DNA from: an uncultured Muribaculaceae bacterium
GTDB taxonomy: Bacteria; Bacteroidota; Bacteroidia; Bacteroidales; Muribaculaceae
Direction: 5' to 3'
DNA length: 51,781 nucleotides
Assembly (NCBI GenBank): GCA_910579605.1
Contig: CAJTUG010000006.1
Coordinates: 19,814-71,594 of the forward strand
This document shows positions 16,733-26,113 of the stretch, one piece after another (within the stretch, counting starts at the first letter, position 1; the number at the start of each line of letters is the position of its first letter). The notes beneath the pieces were generated by a model. The model made no database searches. It was not told the origin of the DNA and saw nothing but the letters and a program-made list of their open reading frames with translations. A program made the translations under genes and the position numbers.

Positions 16733-17680
16733 GTCTATTTCGTAGATATTATAGGCAATTCCTCTCGCCCCAAGCCCAGCCTTTTGCCGTATAAGGCCGG
16801 GGTTGAGAATTTGCCCGTGGCACTCATTGCTTGTACCCAAATCCAAAATAGTAAATTCCGATTTGAGCTCTTTTATAAGCCAATCGAAAAGAGCCGCCAA
16901 AGCTCCGCAATTGCGTCCATCATGGCTTGTGGCTATATATTGGGCATGCGCTACTTGACCGCAACAGAAAACAATAGTTGCTGCGGCCATAGCTCCATCT
17001 GGCATATAGGATGCATACAATCGTATATTTTTGCTGAAACGTGAAGCCAACAATTCAAGTTCGGCAAGCGAGTGTACAGGTTTTGCATCGTGCCTCTGAG
17101 CCAATGTCTCTGTCAACATTTCGTGAAAAATGGCAAAAGACTGTGATTCCTGCATGGACACGCCAACTTTACAGGCCTTGGCAATATTCCGGCGTGTGTT
17201 TTGGTCAAAATTGACATTACCATCAAGCAACAAAGCTGAAGATATATTACACTCCGAAAGCCTGCCTCCGGATCTGAAAATCGCGTAGATATCTTCTTCT
17301 GCCGGAAAGCGGTGATAGATATGAGGTATGGATTTATATATCATTTTATCGCGTCCTTGCCGACGATAAAAGTCTGCAACGCCATCCATAATATCGAGCA
17401 TTGCAGTAGCATTCGTCTCCATCGGCAAGACAAATCCGCCATATGTCAAACCCGGATGTGCGACTATTGTAGACTTGTCTCCAGTCTTTACATCGGCGGC
17501 AGCAAAAAGCGCTGCCACTTTACCATGTCTGCCATAAACGATGAGCGAACAATCGGTAAAACGGTCGGAATGATAATCCATATAACCTCTTTCCAACAAG
17601 AATGTTGCATTACGCGACATCCTTACGGTGTCATCCCAGAGAGTCTTGCGAGCGCTTGTGTATTGTTCTATTGTATACAT
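16727..17680 (-). CDS. FemAB/GNAT-like acyltransferase-fold protein
   Basis: 317 residues from the ATG at 17680 (MYTIEQYTSARKTLWDD). A longer frame opens with TTG at 17737, only 6 bases from the upstream gene, and cannot be excluded. The pattern GRHGKVAALFAA, then PGLTYGGFVLP, RRNIAKACKVGV, and DGAMAAATIVFCCGQVAHAQYIATSHDGR...LFDWLIKEL...ILDLGTS resembles Bacteroidota GNAT/FemAB-like proteins. Some of these act in cell-wall or surface polymer synthesis. The substrate is unknown. It is the last gene of a minus-strand run (A2M, dgt, TPM, this gene). Its 3' end overlaps the convergent lipoprotein gene by 6 bases. Confidence 0.75.
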   Translation of the reverse strand: MYTIEQYTSARKTLWDDTVRMSRNATFLLERGYMDYHSDRFTDCSLIVYGRHGKVAALFAAADVKTGDKSTIVAHPGLTYGGFVLPMETNATAMLDIMDGVADFYRRQGRDKMIYKSIPHIYHRFPAEEDIYAIFRSGGRLSECNISSALLLDGNVNFDQNTRRNIAKACKVGVSMQESQSFAIFHEMLTETLAQRHDAKPVHSLAELELLASRFSKNIRLYASYMPDGAMAAATIVFCCGQVAHAQYIATSHDGRNCGALAALFDWLIKELKSEFTILDLGTSNECHGQILNPGLIRQKAGLGARGIAYNIYEIDL

Positions 17681-17743
17681 TTTATTGGCGCACATTTGCG
17701 TATTGGCAAAGATATTAATTATTTCCCGAGTCGACAAATTTTA

Positions 17744-19039
17744 TCACCATCCTCCAGAAGCGCCACCGCCTCCAGTCATTCCGCCACCAAAGCCGCCGCC
17801 ACCGAAACCACCGCCAAAACTTCCGCCGCCAAAGCCACCGCTTCTGCGTCCGGCAACAGAACCGATGATGCCACCGGCTAAAAGAGCATCGTTGTCGGCT
17901 CTACGCGGAATTTCATAGAATTTATCGTGGTCATAACCGCATGCACGACAATGGTATTTTCTCACACCCATTCCAACGGATCTCGTTGTCGGTTGGCGCA
18001 CCACAGTTTCACTCCTTAAGCCATATGCCCTCACACCACACTTTGGACAAGGTTTGAATGCAGAAATCCGATTTACATAAGGTTCTACAGTAGTTTCGTT
18101 GCACTTAGGACAAAGCCAGACGTCATAGTCCACCGAGCCTAACTGCTCTTCCAAATCTTGTCCACGGTCCAGGTAGTCGTTGTCGTGAACCTCATCTATT
18201 TTCACCATAGGCGAACCGCAATTTCTACAAATACGGCGCGTATTACGCCATTTTTGCAGGAGCAACAACAAGGGAATAGAGGCCACCAAAGGAAGACCAA
18301 TGCCCACAAATGTCAAAATGAGATATACTGGCTTGAGATGCTCCAGCTCTGTATACTTGTCGTGATAATCACGGTTTCTCAAGAGGTAAACTTTACTTAA
18401 AAGATACAGCAACATAACCACAGCCATGCACCCGGCTATTGCAAGATAAGCCATAAACAAATCTGCACCTCCCTCGGAATTTCCAGGAGTATCGGCATCT
18501 CGCTCCGACGATAGAATTTCATCTCTTATGTCGGGATTCATGAGTATCTTGTTTACGCTCCGTGCCGCAGCCAAAATACCTTGGTCGTAATCTCCCTGCT
18601 TGAAATTGGGAAACATATCGTTGTTGAGTATGTGTGCACATATCAGGTCTGGCATTACTCCTTCAAGCCCATAACCGGGTCTGATAACGGCCTTACGCAT
18701 ATCTTTGGCCACCAAAATGAGCAATCCATTGTCTAAATCGCTTTTACCCAATCCCCATTTTCCAAAAAGCTCAGTAGCGAAATCATCGATATCATTGTCT
18801 ATATTATCTACGACAACTACCATCGGTTCTGCCGAGGTAGTCCGACGGACCTCACGCATGAGAGAATTCATCTGGTCTACTGTATTCTGGTTTAGGATTC
18901 CGTCGGGATTTGCAACATATTGAGTACTATCCAGACTATGCACATTAGGTATCTGGTCTACCGAATAAGTATTTGCCCATGACGCCACCGATACAAGGAG
19001 CATCACTATAACAGATAAAAGTAATTTGTTTATTCGCAT
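17744..19039 (-). CDS. TPM-domain membrane protein with two pairs of CxxC motifs
   Basis: 431 residues. It has a signal peptide (1-22) and then a TPM domain (about 39-165, YVANPDGILNQNTVDQMNSL, VVVVDNID, DNGLLILVAKDMRKAVIRPGYGLEG). TPM domains occur in thylakoid acid phosphatase and in YgcG-type proteins, some linked to membrane-complex repair. Two membrane helices follow (about 193-219 and 237-262). After them come four CxxC pairs (271/274, 310/313, 331/334, 364/367) that look like two zinc ribbons. The C-terminus is the Gly/Phe-rich tail typical of YgcG-like proteins, ending GGGGASGGW. The gene lies 18 bases after dgt. Confidence 0.88.
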   Translation of the reverse strand: MRINKLLLSVIVMLLVSVASWANTYSVDQIPNVHSLDSTQYVANPDGILNQNTVDQMNSLMREVRRTTSAEPMVVVVDNIDNDIDDFATELFGKWGLGKSDLDNGLLILVAKDMRKAVIRPGYGLEGVMPDLICAHILNNDMFPNFKQGDYDQGILAAARSVNKILMNPDIRDEILSSERDADTPGNSEGGADLFMAYLAIAGCMAVVMLLYLLSKVYLLRNRDYHDKYTELEHLKPVYLILTFVGIGLPLVASIPLLLLLQKWRNTRRICRNCGSPMVKIDEVHDNDYLDRGQDLEEQLGSVDYDVWLCPKCNETTVEPYVNRISAFKPCPKCGVRAYGLRSETVVRQPTTRSVGMGVRKYHCRACGYDHDKFYEIPRRADNDALLAGGIIGSVAGRRSGGFGGGSFGGGFGGGGFGGGMTGGGGASGGW

Positions 19040-19057
19040 AATAGATAAATTTGACGT

Positions 19058-20410
19058 CTACACGGCAGGTAGAGACATCCCGTTAAGTTTTCTGTATAAA
19101 TCAAGCGCATACACATCTGTCATAGCCGACAGATGGTCTAAAACAGCTTGAATCTTCCCATATAACGTCGGAGCGGCGACATCGTACTGCTCGGGGAATT
19201 TCGACAATAGAAGCTTTGAATAATTCAATTCCGGATGAGTGACAGCGCCGATAAGGCGATCAAGCAATTCGGTCATAATCCTATTGCCTGCAAGTTCTAT
19301 ATCCACAACTTCAGACGCTTGATATATCTTTTTCCAAGACAAATCATTGCATCTTGCATAACCCTCCCTTTCGCGGGAAGCGATTTTACTCAATAGCGTT
19401 CCTTCAAAACGCCCTTCGAGAATAGCTTCTTCATTCTCTATAAACGCTTCAGCGCAACGATCTACCAACACGCCTACGACACAAGAACGCAGATAAGCTA
19501 TTTTCTCGTTAGGATCGTCTACCATATCCATGGTTTTGCGCATTGAATCGGAACGTTCGGGACTGAAAAAAGCCATAAACGCCTCCACGACTTCCTCCGT
19601 ACTCAATATTTTGAGTTTATGGGCATCTTCCATATCCATAACCTCATAGCATATATCATCTGCAGCCTCGACAATATATACCAATGGATGTCGAGCATAT
19701 CGCAATGGCTCACCTGGTTGAGAAAGCTTAAGGATTCCGAGTTCATCGGCCACCTTAACAAAATCCGGCTGTTCCGAGGCAAAAAAACCGAATTTACCTT
19801 TGGCTGTTATAGTTGATTCAAACGGGTATTTCACTATCGAAGCCAATGTTGAATATGTCATGGCAAAACCGCCCTTACGCCTCCCTTTAAACTGATGGGT
19901 AAGTACCCTGAAAGCATTTGCATTCCCCTCAAAATGTATAAAATCGGTCCATTCCCTTTCCGACAGCTTCGCTCTAAGAACTTTACCGGCGCCCTCACTA
20001 AAGAAAGTGGCGATAGCTCTTTCGCCAGAATGACCAAAAGGCGGGTTACCCAGATCGTGGGCAAGGCAAGCTGCCGCTACAATATCGCCCAAGTGGTCGT
20101 AGTGCTCGCAAGGTAAGCCAAGATTCATATCGCGATTGCGGAGTACACGGGCAATGCTGTCGGCAAGCGATTTTCCCACACACGACACCTCAATAGAATG
20201 TGTGAGACGGTTATGCACAAAGATGCTCCCCGGCAAGGGGAACACCTGTGTTTTATTTTGAAGACGGCGGAAGGGCGATGAAAACACCAGCCTGTCGTAG
20301 TCGCGACGGAAATCGGTACGGGTGCCGCTTTTCTTGGGATCATGATAATCTTCCAAGCCAAATCTCTTGTCGTTGACAAGTTCAGGCCAGCTCATTCTCT
20401 TTTTTTCCAT
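19058..20410 (-). CDS. dgt: Deoxyguanosinetriphosphate triphosphohydrolase (dGTPase)
   Basis: 450 residues. It hydrolyses dGTP, and often other dNTPs, to the nucleoside and tripolyphosphate, which shapes dNTP pools. HD-domain metal ligands are visible: His71 in NRLTHSIEVS, the HD pair at about 118-119 in AACLAHDLGNPPFGHSGE, and a later Asp in VYIVEAADDICYEVMDMEDA. The motif SSPFRRLQNKTQVFP is typical of Dgt. I start it at the ATG at 20410. A TTG two codons earlier is less likely. It lies 19 bases after the A2M gene, suggesting one transcript with no obvious shared function. Confidence 0.95.
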   Translation of the reverse strand: MEKKRMSWPELVNDKRFGLEDYHDPKKSGTRTDFRRDYDRLVFSSPFRRLQNKTQVFPLPGSIFVHNRLTHSIEVSCVGKSLADSIARVLRNRDMNLGLPCEHYDHLGDIVAAACLAHDLGNPPFGHSGERAIATFFSEGAGKVLRAKLSEREWTDFIHFEGNANAFRVLTHQFKGRRKGGFAMTYSTLASIVKYPFESTITAKGKFGFFASEQPDFVKVADELGILKLSQPGEPLRYARHPLVYIVEAADDICYEVMDMEDAHKLKILSTEEVVEAFMAFFSPERSDSMRKTMDMVDDPNEKIAYLRSCVVGVLVDRCAEAFIENEEAILEGRFEGTLLSKIASREREGYARCNDLSWKKIYQASEVVDIELAGNRIMTELLDRLIGAVTHPELNYSKLLLSKFPEQYDVAAPTLYGKIQAVLDHLSAMTDVYALDLYRKLNGMSLPAV

Positions 20411-20429
20411 TTTCAAATATTTAGATAAA

Positions 20430-23400
20430 TTACTCCACCGTCAAAACATAACCTCCGGAGTGTGCTGTGAGTTCCGGAGCATATTGGCTCTGGAGGCTTG
20501 CTATACCTGCAGAATAAGTACCGGCATTATTAGCTGTCATATCATACACAACATGATAGGTGCCTTTTGGCAAGTAGCCTATGAACAGGCGCGTGGAAGC
20601 ATCTAAATTCTCACGATAGAATATGAGTGAACCGTCATAGACATACCCTGGCAATTGTTCCACAGGTTCTAATGCAGCGGCACGATCATCAACTATGCTC
20701 ACATATTCAAGGTCGCGCTTAGCTGTTATAATCAGTTGTACACGCACTCTCTGCCCTAATTTAACATTGTCGGTTTCTATCCACGAGCCCTTATTTTCAA
20801 CCAACAGTCGCTTCTCAATTCTCAGGTCTTTTCCTGGACGAGCCTTAACATCTTTGGCAATCTGATTATATGTCGCTATTACCGCGCCATACGATGGTGT
20901 CTGCCCATTCGGCTTAACACTGATTTCAACGTTACCCTTAGCTGCAATGGTCTGAGCAAAATAGCCTGTATTGCTTTCCACACTATCAATATCAATGGCT
21001 TTGCCATTTACGGATACACTCTGCTCTACAGGCACAGAGGTCCAAGGACTGCCGGTAAGCAAAATTGCAGCCACCACATAGTCCGGATTCCAAGCGCCCA
21101 AATCATCCATTGCCTGCGCACGAACAATAACCCACTGACGCAACGCGTCAATTTCACTGCTCGGAGCATTCATTGCCACATAGGCCTGAATTATGGTTGC
21201 ATATTCTCTTATGTCTTCTACCGATGGGAATGATGTCCCTTTACCGGTACTTTCAACGGCAAACTGACGTATAGATTCCATTATTTTACCGGCTAAATCC
21301 ATGCGGCCTTCTTGTTTGAGGATAAGAACATAATATGCCTTTTCGCCTACAGAAGCTTTTTTCCAATTCTTGCCAATGTAATCCAATGTGGAGTCTACAA
21401 GCGCACGGCCTTTGTCACTCAACGCAAATTCAGGATACAACACATGGATGAACGAGAAAGAAATGTCAACATTCGAGCGAGGTTTCTCTGTAGAACGGCT
21501 TTGTAGATACTCAAAAGCGTGGCGCATAGACTCATCAGGCTTATACATACCCAGTGATTTGGCAATACCTAAAGTTGTGAGGACAGTTCCGGTAGCCCAT
21601 TCCGACGATTCTCTACTCCATGTTCCCCATGCAAAACCACCATCCTTATTTTGCAGTTTACCCAATTCGGCTACAGCGTTTTCAATAACCTCAGATGTTT
21701 TTGCCGAATCAAGTAATTCGGCAAGCATCTCCATGCGTTCAGTCTCGTTTTTGGCTGCCTGAACCCATGGGGTCTCATCCAACAAGAGATTTTTAAGATT
21801 TTCGTTGCGTTGTAACATAGATGTAAGCGCCTGTTGCTGCATATTATTTTTCCATAAGGCAATAGCTTCAGCAATATCGGAATTGCCTTCAACAATATAT
21901 TTTCCGGCAAGAGACGAGAAGATATGCGAAACTATCTGAGTGGAAGTCGTTGCTTTTTGGCCATAGACCCCTCTCATGGCTTTTACAATAGTCCAAACGG
22001 GATTTTGGCAATACAACAATGTTAGTTCTGCATCCTCGGGAGCTGCGACATTAAACCTGAATGGCTCTTTTTGCGAGGGGTTCAAGTAGAATTCAGTACT
22101 TTCCCTCACTGTTGCTTCTGAACCGAGAACCGGTATAGCCGATTGCTCACCATCGGAGAAATTGCCAGCCAACGAACGGACGCGGTAGCCTACTGACGAC
22201 ACAGTTGTCGGAGTCTCTAAATATATACCAACCATTGCAGAAGCATTTGGAGCAATTGTGTCGTGTTGCTCTTTGTTGCAGTATACATTTCCGTTGTTTA
22301 TATCAAAGACTTCAACCGTAGTGGCAACTACTTGTTCTTTATCGGAGTTATTGAACACAGTTGCTATAACATTAGCCTTATCGCCTTGTCGGAGGAACCG
22401 AGGCAGGTTTGGCTGCACCATAATAGGCTTGTTGGCTACAGCCTGAGCATCATAACCTGCGGCTTCAAGAGCTGCTGTCCAAGCAAAGGCCTTGAATGTC
22501 CATGAGCCGTTAGCATTTGGCACAGTAAAGCAAATATCTATATTGCCTTGCGAATCGCTGACAAGGTCGGGTTTGAAGAAAGCCTGCAAGACTTCGCCCA
22601 CCCTATAGTCATCAGTCCGAGGATTTTCCATATTTCCATTATCGGCATTATCACTCGCAAAATCTGATGCGCCGGCTGATTCCGAAGGTACATTCTCCAT
22701 TTCCTCTTCAGTCACAGCATCGGCAAGAGTCATTTTTGCACTACCCCTTACGCGAACATTACTCATTGAAGACTTGAAGCTGTACATAATCCTATTTTGC
22801 GTCAATACATCTCCAAATTTAAATACCGGCCACAGAAGATCTGGAGCACTTAACAAATCCAATTTCCCGAATGTCGCATCTCCTGCAAAAGAGAAGCTAC
22901 GGAAACTCAAGCGAACACCGGGAGTATACCATGAATATGAACTGCGGAAACCTTCGGGATAGTTGCCGCTATAGAGCGCATCTAAAGCTTTGTTGTACAT
23001 AGTTGCTATCATGGCAGCATCGGCAAGTGGCGCAGAGTTGCCATCAAGGATGCGGAAACGCCATGTTTCGGTATCGCCGGGAATCAAACGATCACGGAAA
23101 GTCTCGGCTTTAATAGCCAACGGAGCGTTTTTCTTATGATTGATAACAATAGTGCATACGTTGGCATTGCCATTAGAAACGGCTAAATAATCGACTCTCA
23201 AATCGTCGGAATCATCAAATTTAAACTCATGGAAACCTTTATTCAACGTTCTTAACCTAACAGAAATAATGTCGCCACGACGAGATACTATTTCATACAC
23301 ATAAGCTTGAGGAACAGTTACTCCAATAAGAATGTTCGCAGTGGTTTTGCCTTGTTCAAGTATATAGCTGTCTTTAGGACAGAAGAGCACAGAATTATTT

Positions 23401-25958
23401 ATCTCCGGAACAAGATTTTTTGCAACATTATAGAATGTCACACAATTCCGTTCTACCAAAGAATCGGCCAGTTCATTATCGGCCGGAATAATCCTTATTC
23501 CATATTCTCCTGCTGCTAAATTGGCTAAATCAGCTACTACGGGAGCACCTGCAACACCTTTACCAGTTGCAACAATTGATTTGATATCTTTAGATTCAAA
23601 AATTTCCCAAAGATAGGCAACCGTATTTGGATTGCCGTCGGCATTGTAGGCGTCAACCTTAAAGTTTACCGGAACAGATGTATCCAAGCAATTGGAAGCA
23701 AATTTTACTGAAAACGAATAAGGCTTGCCAGTAGTAAAAGGCTTTGACACCTGCGCTGTCTCGGCGGCAAGAGATGTCACTGTAATATCGGCCATAAAAT
23801 CGGTATATGGCCTACCGTTGATATTACCAGATACAAGCAATGATGCCGGAACATCTATAACGAAAGAACCCTGAGCATCTGTAGTAGCGTCCAAGATTCC
23901 AAGTTGCTTTTGCGGCGCGAACCAGCGCCAGCGTGTAGCTCCGAAAATCTTGGCTTCTACTTTAGCTCCCGAAACAGGCATACCCGAATATGTTTTTGCT
24001 ATGCCGGTGATACGTACACCACCCTCTTCGGGAATATTGCGTTCAATTCCTGTTACAACAGCGTTGAATGTAGGCAGACGGAAATCGCTTACCTCAACCC
24101 AACGTGTTCCTATCTCTTTTTTATCTAAGAAGGCCTTTAAGGCAAATCTACCGGTAAGGCCTGTTTTTGGAGTTGCAAACACACCATTGGCACGTCCCAT
24201 CGCGTCTGTTGCTGTCTCTATAAATCCACATTCCTGGCTATTGGCATCAAATAGTTTCACTGTCACAGACGCCGAAAGAGTTTTACCGCCAGACTTGTCT
24301 GTGTGGCCAAGAACTACAGCCCATTCCAAGGAATCTCCTGGATGATAAAGCGAACGGTCTGTGAAAATCAAAGCTTGGTCAAATGCAGGTTGCTCAGACT
24401 CTTTAACATTATAGACGTAAACATTTTTATCAAAATCATAGGCAAGCCCATTGTAATTCATTGCAATGACATAGTCTTTTTCTGCAGGTAATGAGAATTC
24501 CAACATGCCATTTCCATCTGTACGGCCAAGATTTTTAGATGTTACTTGGTCGTTTTTACGCCAAGACGATGATTTCAGAGTTACGCCTACACCAGGCAGA
24601 GGTTTCCCATCTTGGAATGCGGTTGCAAAGGCATAGTGCCTGTTCAATCCCGACACTACAACAGGAGCAAGAGGAGATATGGTTAAAACCGGAGCGCCAT
24701 AATTATTCTTCTGTCCGTCAACATAAGCCACGAGAGCATATTTGCCAGGACGATCCAAAACCAGCGAGAAATTACGTGTACCGGATTCGGGATTTTGCGA
24801 AGAAAGAGAAAATTCTTTCACACACGGATATTTCTCGATAGAATTCACACGATAATCGGAAATATTTGCAGGCAAAGCATAAACTTTGATATTGCCATTT
24901 CTAAGATAGCTGTAGGAAGCCTTTATTTCTATCGGCTGACCCGGAGCTGCTGCCTGGGGCACACTGAAGCGTAGAACAGCCCGACGCAATTCATTAAGAC
25001 GGTTCTTGAAAAAATTGTTGCCATACCATCCAGGGAAAAGTCGGAGAGACCCTTCCAAAAGGCTTATCTGTTTTAGCTCGTTTTCTGAAAGAGACGAAGC
25101 GGAGACATCTCTTTCAATCCCGTCATCTTCAATTTCAACCGGTTTGTCCAACCACTCCATCAGAACATAACGTGCCGGTTCTATTTCTGAATCAGCCTCA
25201 TACACCTTTAACATCTCTCTTGAATCAGCGTCCTTGCAAAACCAAAAATAATAAGGGGCAGTCCTTGAGTTATACATATCCATGGCATGGCCTCGTATTG
25301 CTTTTGCAGCCACACGATATTCATCATCGGAGAAATTTGTGAGCACATCGTAGGCAAAACTCATGGCAAAAGCTTTTACTGTAGGAACATATTGCAAAAC
25401 CTCGTCGGAATAAGTAAGTGTCTGCTTGAATGTTTCCAATGGTGTTTCACCTGCAAGGGCAATTGCTTTATCAAGCAACTGCTGTATCTTGGAGCGAAAC
25501 TGCAGGCCACTCCACTGCGCCACACTTGCCGGCAGCGGTTCTTTGGGTGAATCTACATTATCGTATTTCCAGCGGTCGCTATTGTATATATTCTTGTAAA
25601 TATTTGCCTGAAACAGCAATAGCATAGCAGCAGCATCTCCCTTGTCCGACGGACACTGGGATACGACCGCCTCTACTTGAGCTGGCATTTCAAAAGCTGC
25701 ATCCGGGTCTACGGCTATTTTTGCGGCATTGATTTCTTCCAAAGCCCTAAGTCGTTCCACATAGCTCTCCATAGACTGGCTACGGGAAGCGTGCTCAAGA
25801 AGTTCCTGAGCATTTTTTATCACATCTTGCGGATAGGCGAAATCCGGGTCTTTAAACTCCGGCGTTTCGCCTCGCGAAAAAAACGAAATCATGACGATTG
25901 TGATGACTGTTAATAAAAGCCGGCAAGGGCTTGTAATGATATAGGCTTTGGTATTCAT
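20430..25958 (-). CDS. Alpha-2-macroglobulin family protein lacking the thioester cysteine
   Basis: 1842 residues, the large Bacteroidota form. An N-terminal signal or anchor segment (about 12-28, LLLTVITIVMISFF) has no convincing lipobox, then a helical region (to about 310). Repeated macroglobulin beta domains follow, including ALIFTDRSLYHPGDSLEWAVVLG. An acidic low-complexity linker lies at about 1090-1135, in the place of the bait region, followed by ICFTVPNANGSWTFKAFAWT. The alpha-alpha toroid domain (about 1320-1600) holds NKDGGFAWG. At the usual thioester site (about 1333-1345) the sequence reads YGQKATTSTQIVSHIF, with no Cys, so no thioester can form. No penicillin-binding protein 1C gene is adjacent. 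Such proteins are thought to be periplasmic protease traps, but that role is unproven here. Confidence 0.93.
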   Translation of the reverse strand: MNTKAYIITSPCRLLLTVITIVMISFFSRGETPEFKDPDFAYPQDVIKNAQELLEHASRSQSMESYVERLRALEEINAAKIAVDPDAAFEMPAQVEAVVSQCPSDKGDAAAMLLLFQANIYKNIYNSDRWKYDNVDSPKEPLPASVAQWSGLQFRSKIQQLLDKAIALAGETPLETFKQTLTYSDEVLQYVPTVKAFAMSFAYDVLTNFSDDEYRVAAKAIRGHAMDMYNSRTAPYYFWFCKDADSREMLKVYEADSEIEPARYVLMEWLDKPVEIEDDGIERDVSASSLSENELKQISLLEGSLRLFPGWYGNNFFKNRLNELRRAVLRFSVPQAAAPGQPIEIKASYSYLRNGNIKVYALPANISDYRVNSIEKYPCVKEFSLSSQNPESGTRNFSLVLDRPGKYALVAYVDGQKNNYGAPVLTISPLAPVVVSGLNRHYAFATAFQDGKPLPGVGVTLKSSSWRKNDQVTSKNLGRTDGNGMLEFSLPAEKDYVIAMNYNGLAYDFDKNVYVYNVKESEQPAFDQALIFTDRSLYHPGDSLEWAVVLGHTDKSGGKTLSASVTVKLFDANSQECGFIETATDAMGRANGVFATPKTGLTGRFALKAFLDKKEIGTRWVEVSDFRLPTFNAVVTGIERNIPEEGGVRITGIAKTYSGMPVSGAKVEAKIFGATRWRWFAPQKQLGILDATTDAQGSFVIDVPASLLVSGNINGRPYTDFMADITVTSLAAETAQVSKPFTTGKPYSFSVKFASNCLDTSVPVNFKVDAYNADGNPNTVAYLWEIFESKDIKSIVATGKGVAGAPVVADLANLAAGEYGIRIIPADNELADSLVERNCVTFYNVAKNLVPEINNSVLFCPKDSYILEQGKTTANILIGVTVPQAYVYEIVSRRGDIISVRLRTLNKGFHEFKFDDSDDLRVDYLAVSNGNANVCTIVINHKKNAPLAIKAETFRDRLIPGDTETWRFRILDGNSAPLADAAMIATMYNKALDALYSGNYPEGFRSSYSWYTPGVRLSFRSFSFAGDATFGKLDLLSAPDLLWPVFKFGDVLTQNRIMYSFKSSMSNVRVRGSAKMTLADAVTEEEMENVPSESAGASDFASDNADNGNMENPRTDDYRVGEVLQAFFKPDLVSDSQGNIDICFTVPNANGSWTFKAFAWTAALEAAGYDAQAVANKPIMVQPNLPRFLRQGDKANVIATVFNNSDKEQVVATTVEVFDINNGNVYCNKEQHDTIAPNASAMVGIYLETPTTVSSVGYRVRSLAGNFSDGEQSAIPVLGSEATVRESTEFYLNPSQKEPFRFNVAAPEDAELTLLYCQNPVWTIVKAMRGVYGQKATTSTQIVSHIFSSLAGKYIVEGNSDIAEAIALWKNNMQQQALTSMLQRNENLKNLLLDETPWVQAAKNETERMEMLAELLDSAKTSEVIENAVAELGKLQNKDGGFAWGTWSRESSEWATGTVLTTLGIAKSLGMYKPDESMRHAFEYLQSRSTEKPRSNVDISFSFIHVLYPEFALSDKGRALVDSTLDYIGKNWKKASVGEKAYYVLILKQEGRMDLAGKIMESIRQFAVESTGKGTSFPSVEDIREYATIIQAYVAMNAPSSEIDALRQWVIVRAQAMDDLGAWNPDYVVAAILLTGSPWTSVPVEQSVSVNGKAIDIDSVESNTGYFAQTIAAKGNVEISVKPNGQTPSYGAVIATYNQIAKDVKARPGKDLRIEKRLLVENKGSWIETDNVKLGQRVRVQLIITAKRDLEYVSIVDDRAAALEPVEQLPGYVYDGSLIFYRENLDASTRLFIGYLPKGTYHVVYDMTANNAGTYSAGIASLQSQYAPELTAHSGGYVLTVE

Positions 25959-26059
25959 TAAATAAAAATAGATAGTTTATCTGTTTAGACCTGCGGTGGC
26001 AGCAATAGTTTAAACAATAACTGAGCTGTATAAGTTGCGCCTGTGGTAAAAAGGCAAAA

Positions 26060-26089
26060 CCGCCGCCCCGCTATTTTGCGGAACGGCGG
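26060..26089 (-). terminator. Terminator of the fumarase gene
   Basis: A two-part GC stem (26060-26065 with 26084-26089, and 26068-26071 with 26078-26081, around a small internal loop) is followed on the minus strand by T-rich sequence. It lies about 25 bases after the fumarase stop. Confidence 0.85.
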
Positions 26090-26113
26090 CATATGGGATT
26101 TACAAGGATTTAT

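Noticed and set aside
17756..17850. Short GC-rich DNA repeats
   Set aside because: They encode the Gly/Phe-rich tail typical of YgcG-like TPM proteins, so they are protein low complexity and not a separate DNA element.
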